Below the pieces are notes generated by a model. That model saw only the letters and a list, made by a program, of their open reading frames with translations, did no database searches and was not told where the DNA came from. The position numbers were made by a program, and so were the translations under genes. Positions 46,730-54,594 of a DNA stretch of 64,000 nucleotides are shown piece by piece (position 1 is the stretch's first letter; each line of letters starts with the position of its first letter). The DNA comes from Endobugula sp047636495 (lineage in GTDB: Bacteria; Pseudomonadota; Gammaproteobacteria; Pseudomonadales; Cellvibrionaceae): positions 1 through 64,000 of the forward strand of contig JBLILH010000014.1 of assembly GCA_047636495.1 (NCBI GenBank). Reading direction: 5' to 3'.

Positions 46730-46963
46730 ATGGATACCAGTAATCATCACACCATGCAGTCTTTATTTGAGCAGCTAGGATTACCGGCTGAAAGTGAACA
46801 AATAAAAGAATTTATCAAGCTACACCCACTATTGCGCCATGAGCAGATAGAAAAGGCCTCTTTTTGGTCAGGTGGGCAGGCTGCGTTCATTAAAGAATCT
46901 ATTAGCGATGACTCTGATTGGTCAGTATTGGTCGATCAATTAGATGCGCAGCTTCGCCGTTAA
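46730..46963 (+). CDS. DUF2789 protein
   Basis: This 77-residue protein has GAGGTG seven bases before its ATG. The pattern MDTSNHHTMQSLFEQLGLP, FWSGGQAAFIKE and SVLVDQLDAQLRR fits DUF2789 as I recall it from Pseudomonas and relatives. It is predicted to be all-helical and cytoplasmic, with unknown function. Confidence 0.75.
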   Translation: MDTSNHHTMQSLFEQLGLPAESEQIKEFIKLHPLLRHEQIEKASFWSGGQAAFIKESISDDSDWSVLVDQLDAQLRR

Positions 46964-47447
46964 ATATTAGTGTCGAACAAGAGGTACCACGCAGATTTCA
47001 GTCGTCAGCGCGACATATAATATATCACTGCTGCCCCGTTAACTTTGGGTAATCAAAAAAATCGACCTAGGACATGCACTCGATATTCTATTTGCGGTGT
47101 TTTTTAATAGTGGGTGTCCTCGGTGTCATCTTAGCTTTACGGAACTGGGTTTACGTATAGAAGCTTACTGCGCCGTTCACGACCACAACCGGAATTATTC
47201 CAGAAAAAAAATGTAACAATCAGTATCGACGAAATGATTCTATGACGGAAAAGTCAGCAAGTCACGGTTACCAATGCTTCAACATCATTAACGCCAATAC
47301 AATGTCAATGACTGCCTGTTTTAGTCGATCACCATCAACAAGTGTTAACGAAACCTTATCTTTATCAAGTAGTACTAAAACGCCCCTACAGTCGTTATGA
47401 CCGTAATGTTGACATGCACTTAAGTCGTAGAAGAAAGAAAGTAGTTC

Positions 47448-47548
47448 CCGAGGAGCTTATCGGACTTCTCAGGAATTGACTACGGCAACGAGAAATCGGG
47501 ACATTCTCACCACCTCGCTACGACTCTCTTAATCCTACAGCCTCCTAG
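47448..47548. mobile_element. MITE-like element, copy 3
   Basis: About 101 bp related to copies 1 and 2. The left end reads GAGGAGCTTATCGGACTT and the right end, in reverse, CTAGGAGGCTGTAGGATTAAG. The interior word CTCACCACCTCGCTACGACTC closely resembles copies 1 and 2. It is non-coding. Confidence 0.6.
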
Positions 47549-47624
47549 AGTCTCTTTCTTTTAGTTTGCTACTTATGTGGGTGCCATATAGTGGTAGCCT
47601 TGATAGCATAAGGCGAAAAATAAC

Positions 47625-47654
47625 TTGACCATGCAAATGATAATCATTATCATT
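47625..47654 (+). promoter_or_regulatory. promoter with overlapping Fur box upstream of fagA-fumC
   Basis: TTGACC (47625-47630) and TATCAT (47648-47653) have a 17-base spacer. Overlapping the -10 is the perfect 19-bp palindrome AATGATAATCATTATCATT at 47636-47654, an almost ideal Fur box. Repression when iron is plentiful is expected, as known for the fumC operon of Pseudomonas. Confidence 0.9.
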
Positions 47655-47729
47655 TTATCCTTAGTGTTTAGCATAGCCTATTTAAGGGCAATGTTGGGTG
47701 ACCGATAATGCCATCGAGATATTATGTAA

Positions 47730-48122
47730 ATGAATGTGTCTTTACTCAGCTATGACGCATTAATGAATCAGTTATCCAATAACCAAGCGGAGATTGCTGA
47801 ATTCAGCACCTTGGAAAAAATAGTCCGCCAGGGGCACCAACCGGATTCCCCTAAATTGCTGACACGTTATTTAGACATAGGGTGCAACTATGCTGTGCAT
47901 AAACCTACATCTTTACAAATAAAAATTTTCAACTCTATTTTAGATACTTTGCTAGACACGGTTTGTGATCACTGTATTGCTCTGCAGTGGCGTCAGTTAT
48001 GTTTAAATAACTGTTATCGTCCGTTATCAACATTAGAAACGCTGATTACTAACGATCAAGAAAAACATCTCTTAAAACAGCAGTATTATAAATTACGCAC
48101 ACTCAGTCATTATTTTCATTAG
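47730..48122 (+). CDS. fagA: FagA-like protein
   Basis: This 130-residue protein lies 76 bases after a Fur box and 99 bases before fumC, the position of FagA (Fur-associated gene A) in Pseudomonas. Its words (HQPDSPKLLTRYLDIGCNYAV, ALQWRQLCLNNCYRPLSTLE) fit my memory of that family. It is predicted to be helical and cytoplasmic, with no known biochemical role. Low iron should induce it along with fumC. Confidence 0.65.
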   Translation: MNVSLLSYDALMNQLSNNQAEIAEFSTLEKIVRQGHQPDSPKLLTRYLDIGCNYAVHKPTSLQIKIFNSILDTLLDTVCDHCIALQWRQLCLNNCYRPLSTLETLITNDQEKHLLKQQYYKLRTLSHYFH

Positions 48123-48221
48123 TGATTAAGCTATTTTTCACGGTCATATGTCATCACTATATGCCATGACTATTTTTTAAATAAATAAATAAATAACCAA
48201 TAACCAATAATAGAGAGAACC

Positions 48222-49601
48222 ATGTCGAAGATAAGAATTGAAAAAGACAGTATGGGCGAGGTGAATGTACCTAATGAAGCGCTCTATGGCGCGCAAACTC
48301 AGCGAGCGGTTAATAACTTCTCTATTAGCGGACAGAAAATGCCCCCGTTATTTATCAGTGCGTTAATCACCTTAAAACTGGCGGCAGCTCAAGCAAATGA
48401 AACGCTAGAATGCCTGTCGACGGCTAAAGCCAGTGCGATAGTGCATGCCTGTCAGACCCTATTAGGGAGTGATGACGTTATGGATCATTTTCCTGTGGAT
48501 GTATTTCAAACCGGCTCGGGCACGAGTTCAAATATGAATGCCAACGAAGTGATTGCGCGATTAGCCACACAACAGTCGGGTATGACTATCGATCCAAATG
48601 ATGATGTTAATTTTGGTCAAAGCAGCAACGATGTAATACCTAGTACGATACATATTAGCGCTGCGCTGGCATTGGACAATGCTCTTCTGCCTGCCTTAGA
48701 TCATCTGCTTACTACCTTAAAAGAAAAAGCGGGTACGCTAAGTCATTATTGTAAAACAGGACGTACACATTTGATGGACGCCATGCCAGTGCGATTCGAT
48801 CAAACAGTAATGGCTTGGCATGACCAAATAGACAAAAACAAACAGAACCTGCGTAAGTTACAGCCTAACATTCAAGCTTTGGCTCAGGGTGGCACTGCGG
48901 TGGGAACAGGCATTAATGCCCATCCTGAGTTTGCCGCCACCTTTATCGCAATACTCAGTGACATTACGCAACTAAAATTTACTTCCGCAGATAACTTTTT
49001 TGCCGCTATAGGCTCACAAGACACGGCGGTTGCATTATCGGGTCAGCTAAAAACCACTGCCGTCTCTATGATGAAAATCGCTAATGATTTACGCTGGATG
49101 AATTCTGGCCCCTTAGCGGGTTTAGGTGAAATAGCATTAGAGGCTTTACAACCTGGCTCTTCTATTATGCCCGGAAAGGTTAATCCAGTGATACCCGAAG
49201 CAGCGGCCATGGTGTCGGCTCAGGTGATTGGTAATGATGCCGCTATTACTATTGGGGGTCAGTCGGGCAACTTTGAGTTAAATGTAATGTTGCCGATGAT
49301 CGCTAATAATTTATTACAGAGTATTACCCTATTAGCGCATACAGCGACTGCATTAGCCGATAAAGCGATTGCGAGCTTTATTGTCAACGAAGATAATATT
49401 ACTGCTGCACTGTATAAAAACCCTATTTTGGTGACGGCACTTAATCCAGTCATTGGTTATGCCAAAGCAGCAGAAATCGCTAAAAAAGCCTATGCAGAGA
49501 AGCGCTCTGTGGTGGATGTTGCAGCAGAGCTTAGCGGCCTATCTCGTGAAGAGTTAACCGTGCTGCTGGACCCTAATAAGCTAACGTCTGGCGGAATATA
49601 A
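48222..49601 (+). CDS. fumC: class II fumarase FumC
   Basis: This iron-independent fumarate hydratase interconverts fumarate and malate in the TCA cycle. The 459-residue length and the signature GSSIMPGKVNPVIPEAA are typical of the fumarase/aspartase superfamily; GSGTSSNMNANEVIA and KTGRTHLMDAMPV are the other two conserved regions. Placement behind a Fur box and a FagA gene means it likely replaces iron-sulfur fumarases when iron is scarce. GAGAGAACC precedes the ATG. Confidence 0.96.
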   Translation: MSKIRIEKDSMGEVNVPNEALYGAQTQRAVNNFSISGQKMPPLFISALITLKLAAAQANETLECLSTAKASAIVHACQTLLGSDDVMDHFPVDVFQTGSGTSSNMNANEVIARLATQQSGMTIDPNDDVNFGQSSNDVIPSTIHISAALALDNALLPALDHLLTTLKEKAGTLSHYCKTGRTHLMDAMPVRFDQTVMAWHDQIDKNKQNLRKLQPNIQALAQGGTAVGTGINAHPEFAATFIAILSDITQLKFTSADNFFAAIGSQDTAVALSGQLKTTAVSMMKIANDLRWMNSGPLAGLGEIALEALQPGSSIMPGKVNPVIPEAAAMVSAQVIGNDAAITIGGQSGNFELNVMLPMIANNLLQSITLLAHTATALADKAIASFIVNEDNITAALYKNPILVTALNPVIGYAKAAEIAKKAYAEKRSVVDVAAELSGLSREELTVLLDPNKLTSGGI

Positions 49602-49667
49602 AATACATTAAGGATATGTGATGATAATGAAATATATTTTGTAACTACTTAGCTCACAGCCAAAATC

Positions 49668-49735
49668 GCGCTGAACTGCGTTAAAAAATAATTGTTTACA
49701 CTTGTAAACTCACATTTTTCGCCTTGCTCAGCACA
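49668..49735. repeat. palindromic repeat-like unit downstream of fumC
   Basis: At its centre lies GTTTACACTTGTAAAC (49694-49709), a 16-bp palindrome. Outside it, the left GCTGAACTGCGTTAAAAAAT and the right, in reverse, GCTGAGCAAGGCGAAAAAT are similar. This long imperfect inverted structure could be a REP-like genomic repeat, a terminator for fumC or an operator. Confidence 0.5.
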
Positions 49736-49766
49736 ATGTTGACTGCAATCTGAGCAGTTACGAACA

Positions 49767-50195
49767 GTGCTGAGTAGTTACTATATTTTTTACACATGCA
49801 TCGTCGCTATGACAGCGGTTTTGTATGTTGGGCCTGCATATTCTGCAGCGTACGAAATCAAAATGCTCAATAGCGGCGCAGAAGGAAAAATAATTTTTGA
49901 TCCGTCGGTATTAAAAGTAAAGCTAGGGGATACCGTCATTTTTTTACCTAGCGATCCCCTGCACGACTCCATTTCTATTCATTCGCCAAAAGATGCAAAC
50001 ACTTGGCACGGGAAAAGAGATCAAAAGGTGAGCCTGACTATTAACAAAGAAGGCGTCTATATTTATACCGAAAAATTACTAATTTCTCTCCATTTTCATA
50101 GCGGTGAACCAATAAAACTCGTCACCGCAGCGGTTAACGATAACAATACTAAATACGCTATCACGATCATCGCGCCTGAAGAAAAGTGTGTATAA
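49767..50195 (+). CDS. truncated pseudoazurin/plastocyanin-like protein
   Basis: From GTG 49767 this 142-residue frame has a signal peptide ending near YSA. A cupredoxin N-terminal part follows (YEIKMLNSGAEGKIIFDPS, LKVKLGDTVIFLPSD) with one copper-ligand candidate His in PLHDS. After EGVYIYTEK the expected Cys-x-His-x-Met ligand loop is missing. The C-terminal 45 residues are encoded antisense to a small gene on the other strand and look unlike the family. The gene has probably lost its 3' end, so copper binding is unlikely. Confidence 0.5.
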   Translation: MLSSYYIFYTCIVAMTAVLYVGPAYSAAYEIKMLNSGAEGKIIFDPSVLKVKLGDTVIFLPSDPLHDSISIHSPKDANTWHGKRDQKVSLTINKEGVYIYTEKLLISLHFHSGEPIKLVTAAVNDNNTKYAITIIAPEEKCV

Positions 50196-50278
50196 ATGAT
50201 GTCGCCATGACCAGAATGTGCATGTGCATGTGTCACGCTAGCGATACTGAATAGTATGAAAAACAGTAGGCTTCTCAA
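50096..50278 (-). CDS. small secreted/membrane protein with His-rich start
   Basis: This 60-residue frame starts at TTG, seven bases after GGAG. It has a signal-peptide-like start (MRSLLFFILFSIASVTHA), a His-rich AHAHSGHGD segment and one hydrophobic helix (MIVIAYLVLLSLTAAVTSF). It follows the helical gene at 50298-50768 by 19 bases, so both may form a Fur-controlled unit. His-rich segments suggest metal binding; that is only an inference. It overlaps the last 100 bases of the cupredoxin-like frame. Confidence 0.55.
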   Translation of the reverse strand: MRSLLFFILFSIASVTHAHAHSGHGDIIYTHFSSGAMIVIAYLVLLSLTAAVTSFIGSPL

Positions 50279-50297
50279 GTGGTATCTCCGTTCTTAT

Positions 50298-50768
50298 TTA
50301 ATGTAATGTAAGTGTCGGGGGAAGCGTGTAAAGACGCCCTATATGATCATCTATTATTTCGATATGAACGATCACTGTTGGCGGTAGAGTTTTATTGTCG
50401 TATGGCGCAAGTTGTTGTATAAACGTTTTCCATTCTCTAATGAGATATCGCATGCCATTATTCACCGCCTTTATTTGAGAATGGTTTTTCTCAGCGGTTG
50501 CTATCGTTACTTTTATAAAAGCGATGGCGTGTTCAAATGAACTGACTGCCGCCATATAGTTTTCTATGGCAATATAAGCATCAATCATATTGAAATAGCT
50601 GACCAAGATAGTAGTGACTGCTTTATTGGGATCTTCACCATCAAAATTTTTCTCAAATTCCATTTCAGAAATTGATAAGGCAAATCGGTTAAATGTAATT
50701 GCCTCAGAGTAGGCTTTTTCCGAATACGCTTGTTGCCCACGTATTATAATATTTTCCCAACGCTTCAT
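50298..50768 (-). CDS. helical, TPR-like protein of a Fur-box unit
   Basis: This 156-residue protein has repeated helices with a TPR-like character (AYSEKAYSEAITFNRFALSISE, VSYFNMIDAYIAIENYMAAVSSFEHAI). Its start is 42 bases from a Fur box. In Pseudomonas the fagA-fumC-orfX-sodA cluster includes an orfX of similar size; this may be its counterpart, but on the opposite strand. That link is tentative. The role is unknown. Confidence 0.6.
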   Translation of the reverse strand: MKRWENIIIRGQQAYSEKAYSEAITFNRFALSISEMEFEKNFDGEDPNKAVTTILVSYFNMIDAYIAIENYMAAVSSFEHAIAFIKVTIATAEKNHSQIKAVNNGMRYLIREWKTFIQQLAPYDNKTLPPTVIVHIEIIDDHIGRLYTLPPTLTLH

Positions 50769-50809
50769 AGCTTACTTCCCAGTTAAATTCTCACTCCCAC
50801 AATACTGTA

Positions 50810-50828
50810 AATGATAATCATTATCAAC
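50810..50828 (-). promoter_or_regulatory. Fur box
   Basis: AATGATAATCATTATCAAC differs from the perfect Fur palindrome only at its end. It lies 42 bases upstream of the minus-strand gene at 50298-50768, so that gene and the small His-rich gene behind it should be repressed by iron. Confidence 0.85.
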
Positions 50829-51027
50829 CAGAGGGTTTGCTTTTCTTCTTCTCTGACAATAGAAGAGGTTATTGCACACGGAATTAAGCCATCATTAACG
50901 CGTGATCAATCATAGGAATTGCCTTCTTAGAGGCTATGAGATAGCTAATCTCGAGGATTTCAGTCACCAGTGCGACACTCCGTTAATATGCCGCTATACA
51001 ATCAGCAAGCTTTATTAGCATCAGGCT

Positions 51028-52050
51028 CTATTTGTGGTTATTCATCAGCTCGTCCATTTTATCCATTAGCGTTATTGCTGCATTATCGGTAAATTGCTGG
51101 CCTTCCTCGATATATTCCCAGACAGTGGCATCGCTTTTCCAGCCACCTTGCTTTTTAATCAGCTCAAAACTCACTTTTTCGCGTGCAGCAGAGGTGGATA
51201 GGCCTCGGCGAAAGCTGTGACTGCTGAGTTCCGGAATAAAATCAAAACCACTTTCAAGGGCCAGGGTTTTAAGTATGTCATTGATAGAGCTTGGGTTGAG
51301 CGCATGACTGCTCACCTGATCCCAGCGGTTGATTGATCTGAAAATAGCACCCGAACCATCACCGTTACACGCTACCCAGGCTTTTAAGGCCTGAACAGGG
51401 CAGCTAGACCTTTTCCCGTAAGGGATAGCTCGAACAATACCTGCTGCGGCTTGATCCGTTTTAGATTGCGGTAGTGTTATGGCCACTCCCTCTGGCTCCC
51501 ATGTAATATCGGTATGCATAATCGCCACTAATTCACTACGCCTAAACGCACCGAAAAAGGCAACCAGTAACAATGCTATGTCGCGCTGTTTCTTTTTAGA
51601 TTTAGGCTTCGCATAAAGCGTGCGCAGTAGCACAGCAATATGCTCTACGCGTAAAGCCTTGGCTTTCTTCTTAGGCTTGCCATGAACCCGACGTATACCC
51701 TCCATGGTTTTCCTTACCGTTTGGGATTGAGTAGGATCAGTAAACTGTTGTGTGAGATGCCATTGTCTAATGGCGGAAAGATGAAGAGAAAGGCTTCTTG
51801 GATTGACGGTTGTCGCTTTGCTCATTAAATAACGAATAACGGTGTCGTCGCTACAGGGTAATTTAGCCCCCCATTTTTGAACCTGCCTGATAGCAGATTG
51901 GTAGGTTTTGCGCGTGTTGTCAGACGTTGCGGCGGCAATATAGTGATTGTGGGAGTAGGGCGCAAGCGGGTGTTTATCCTCACCTACAATACTCTGGCTG
52001 TCTTCGCTTAACTGTGTTGTAAGTGTTTCGGGCTTCTCACTGCCTACCAT
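51028..52050 (-). CDS. tyrosine recombinase (integrase)
   Basis: This 340-residue site-specific recombinase has an N-terminal SAM-like core-binding domain (NTRKTYQSAIRQVQKWGAKL) and a C-terminal catalytic domain. The catalytic set is Arg in GAFRRSELVA (about 174), Lys in QSKTDQ, His and Arg in HSFRRG (about 280), Trp in GGWKS and the nucleophile Tyr in VWEYIEE (about 313). It is divergent from a KfrA-like gene across a palindrome-rich region. It may integrate or resolve the module to its right. Confidence 0.9.
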   Translation of the reverse strand: MVGSEKPETLTTQLSEDSQSIVGEDKHPLAPYSHNHYIAAATSDNTRKTYQSAIRQVQKWGAKLPCSDDTVIRYLMSKATTVNPRSLSLHLSAIRQWHLTQQFTDPTQSQTVRKTMEGIRRVHGKPKKKAKALRVEHIAVLLRTLYAKPKSKKKQRDIALLLVAFFGAFRRSELVAIMHTDITWEPEGVAITLPQSKTDQAAAGIVRAIPYGKRSSCPVQALKAWVACNGDGSGAIFRSINRWDQVSSHALNPSSINDILKTLALESGFDFIPELSSHSFRRGLSTSAAREKVSFELIKKQGGWKSDATVWEYIEEGQQFTDNAAITLMDKMDELMNNHK

Positions 52051-52240
52051 AGTCTTTGTCTCTCTAGAATCGCTATTCTTTTCGCATTACATATCAAGTT
52101 ATTCTACATTATTTTATAACCTGCGATAACATTGATTATAGCGGGTTATAAAGTGTCATTTTAGCACTATCTAAAATCCATATAATTATGTAATATTACG
52201 TAATACATATTACGTTTCGATATTGACAGAGTAGGAAATT
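52051..52240. promoter_or_regulatory. divergent region with inverted repeats
   Basis: This region lies between the recombinase and the KfrA-like gene. It contains the inverted repeat TTATAACCTGC (52114-52124) / GCGGGTTATAA (52141-52151) with one mismatch, and ACGTAAT-N4-ATTACGT (52198-52215) with the smaller palindromes GTAATATTAC (52190-52199) and ATTACGTAAT (52196-52205). KfrA proteins are known to repress their own promoters by binding nearby operators, so these are good candidates. Confidence 0.6.
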
Positions 52241-53290
52241 ATGGCTAGAGCAGGCGTTAACTACATTCATATTGCAAAAGCAGCAGAAGCCATTAAAGAA
52301 AGTGGCTTAGACCCTACGGTTGATAGAGTGAGGGAACAGTTAGGTACGGGCAGCAAAAGCACAATTGCGCCTTTACTAAAGCAATGGAAGGCCCAAAATG
52401 AGGCCTCAGGCGATGTGAGTGGCCTACCTAGCGACCTAGTAGAGGTAGTGAAGTCCCTATATGAACGAGTTCAGCAAGAGGCTGAGTCAAAAATTGAAGC
52501 GGTGTCATCTGGCTTCAAGGAAACCATTAGCGGGTTAAAACAAGAGCTAACCACTGCTGAGCAACAGAATATACAGCTGACCGATCAGCATAACGCACTG
52601 ACCCTAGCAAACAACGCTGCTACTGAAACGCTAGAAGCGCTGCGCAAGCAAGCAATCAACCACCAGCTAGAAGCCGCCAAGTACCAATTAGAGGCTGTCA
52701 ATAACACAGCGATAATGACAAGCTTAAAGGCTAGTGTTAAAGAAGCTAAAGAAGAGAATAGGGCGGCCAGAGAAAGCCTTGAGCACTATCAAACTAGAGT
52801 GGCTGAAGAGCGACACGCTCTGAACCAGCAGCAACAACAGCTAGTACAGCAGCTTCAAGAGCAAGTTAGCCAGCTATCAGCGCAACTTTCTGAAGTGAAC
52901 GCAAAATTACACAGCCAGCAGCAACTATTGAATGAAAAGGAGAAAGAATTTCATACGCTTTCATCAGAAAAACAGCAGCTGGAAAATGAGCTGGCCAACA
53001 AACTGTCACTTCTTGATGAATTACGTGCCAAAGTGGCAGTTAGCGTTGATGATTATGAACAATTAAGCTTGAATTATGAAAGAATTCAAAAAGATCATGA
53101 TAAGGTTACCGTTGATAAATTGTCAGTATTGAAGGACGTAGAGCTTCTTAATAAAAGCCTTGGCGATAAGCAGTCTGAACTAATAGCGCTTCAGGATAAG
53201 TTGTCGGTATTAGATGATAATTACAGGCTAGCGATACAAGAAAAGGCCGTGATTGAGGGGCAGTTCAAGCAATTACAAGAATCTCTTTGA
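52241..53290 (+). CDS. KfrA-like DNA-binding coiled-coil protein
   Basis: The 349-residue protein begins with a KfrA_N domain (about residues 8-55: IHIAKAAEAIKESGLDPTVDRVREQLGTGSKSTI), a helix-turn-helix of plasmid KfrA proteins. From about residue 85 to the end it is almost continuous coiled coil, rich in Gln, Glu and Leu. Plasmid KfrA is an autorepressor and structural DNA-binding protein. AGGA precedes the ATG. The sbcD start is 47 bases after its stop, so it is likely the first gene of a unit with sbcD, sbcC and the following ATPase. Confidence 0.8.
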   Translation: MARAGVNYIHIAKAAEAIKESGLDPTVDRVREQLGTGSKSTIAPLLKQWKAQNEASGDVSGLPSDLVEVVKSLYERVQQEAESKIEAVSSGFKETISGLKQELTTAEQQNIQLTDQHNALTLANNAATETLEALRKQAINHQLEAAKYQLEAVNNTAIMTSLKASVKEAKEENRAARESLEHYQTRVAEERHALNQQQQQLVQQLQEQVSQLSAQLSEVNAKLHSQQQLLNEKEKEFHTLSSEKQQLENELANKLSLLDELRAKVAVSVDDYEQLSLNYERIQKDHDKVTVDKLSVLKDVELLNKSLGDKQSELIALQDKLSVLDDNYRLAIQEKAVIEGQFKQLQESL

Positions 53291-53337
53291 TTAAGGAGAT
53301 TCTTTCCCCACAAAAAAAGAGATCGTGAATAAAGGGA

Positions 53338-54594
53338 ATGGAAATTTTTAAAATAATTCATACATCCGATTGGCACCTCGGCCAACACTTTATGGGAAAA
53401 AGTCGGCAAGCCGAGCATAAGCAATTTTTGGATTGGCTTATCGCCAACGCTATCGAGCAAAAAGTCGATGCCATCATCGTCGCCGGTGATATTTTTGATA
53501 CCGGCTCCCCGCCCAGCTATGCCCGTGAACTCTACAACCAATTTATCGTCAACTTACAACCAAGCGGTATCCACCTTATTATATTAGGGGGTAATCATGA
53601 TTCTGTGGCAACACTGGGTGAATCAAAAGCGCTACTCGCGTGTTTAAACACCCATGTTATTCCCGGTGTATTGGCCGATAGTCATGATCAGGTTGTTCTC
53701 CTTGAGGATGCAGAAAATAACGCGCAAGCGATTATTTGTGCCATTCCTTACCTAAGACCTCGCGACTTACTCTACAGCGTTGCAGGACAAAGCGGCTCTG
53801 AAAAACAACAAAGCATGCAGCAAGCTATCAGTGCGCATTACCAAGGTATTTATGCGCTGGCCGAACAGCAGCAAGCAGCCATAAAAAAAGCATCAGGTTA
53901 TAGCGTACCCATTATCGCCACCGGCCACTTAACCACCGTCGGTGCTAAAAGCTCAGAATCCGTGCGTGATATTTACATCGGCACCCTCGATGCTTTTCCC
54001 TCATCCGCATTCCCGCCCGCCGATTACATTGCCCTAGGACATATTCATCGCCCGCAGCTTGTCGGTGGGCTAGAACATATTCGTTATTGTGGCTCACCCA
54101 TCCCCTTAAGTTTTGATGAGCTGAATAACAATAAAATCATTTTGCTGGTTGAATTCAAGGAGGGTCAGTTTGTCGCGGCGACCCCCAAAGAAGTGCCACG
54201 TTTTCAAGCTATGCACTTAATCAAAGGCGATCTGAACACCATTGAAACCGAGATAATAAAACTGGCCACTCAACACGAGCCAGCACAACCCGCATGGCTG
54301 GATATTGAAGTCAGCGCCCAAGATTATTTAAACGATATCCATCAGCGTATTCAAGCCATGGTCGAAGATTTACCCCTTGAAGTATTGCTACTGCGCCGGG
54401 AAAGAAAACAAGGCCTGCCAAGCATCAGGTCTGAAGCCAAAGAAACCTTACAAGAGCTAAGCCCCAAAGACGTCTTTGAGCGGCGTTTAGCCCTAGAAGA
54501 CTGGAGCAATGAGGCCTTAACAGAGAAAAAGATCAGAGTTTCACAGGCCTTTGACGAAGTGTTACAGACCTTAATCGAGTCGGCTGAATCATGA
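53338..54594 (+). CDS. sbcD: SbcCD nuclease subunit SbcD
   Basis: SbcD is the Mre11-type nuclease of SbcCD, which cuts DNA hairpins and protein-blocked ends and trims palindromes. The 418-residue protein has the metallophosphoesterase motifs HTSDWHLGQ (7-15), AGDIFDTG, GGNHDS, ATGHL and ALGHIHRPQ. Its stop overlaps the sbcC start by four bases. The leading gene of the unit is KfrA-like, which is unusual. Confidence 0.95.
   Translation: MEIFKIIHTSDWHLGQHFMGKSRQAEHKQFLDWLIANAIEQKVDAIIVAGDIFDTGSPPSYARELYNQFIVNLQPSGIHLIILGGNHDSVATLGESKALLACLNTHVIPGVLADSHDQVVLLEDAENNAQAIICAIPYLRPRDLLYSVAGQSGSEKQQSMQQAISAHYQGIYALAEQQQAAIKKASGYSVPIIATGHLTTVGAKSSESVRDIYIGTLDAFPSSAFPPADYIALGHIHRPQLVGGLEHIRYCGSPIPLSFDELNNNKIILLVEFKEGQFVAATPKEVPRFQAMHLIKGDLNTIETEIIKLATQHEPAQPAWLDIEVSAQDYLNDIHQRIQAMVEDLPLEVLLLRRERKQGLPSIRSEAKETLQELSPKDVFERRLALEDWSNEALTEKKIRVSQAFDEVLQTLIESAES

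Larger units (their letters stand above)
46964..47729. other. interval with possible decayed gene, MITE copy 3 and a Fur promoter
   Basis: Short frames at 47041-47210 and 47310-47470 (the latter reading VLVDHHQQVLTKPYLYQVVL) look protein-like but are broken by stops, so a decayed gene is possible; I cannot name it. The right part carries the MITE-like copy at 47448-47548 and the Fur-box promoter at 47625-47654. Confidence 0.4.
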
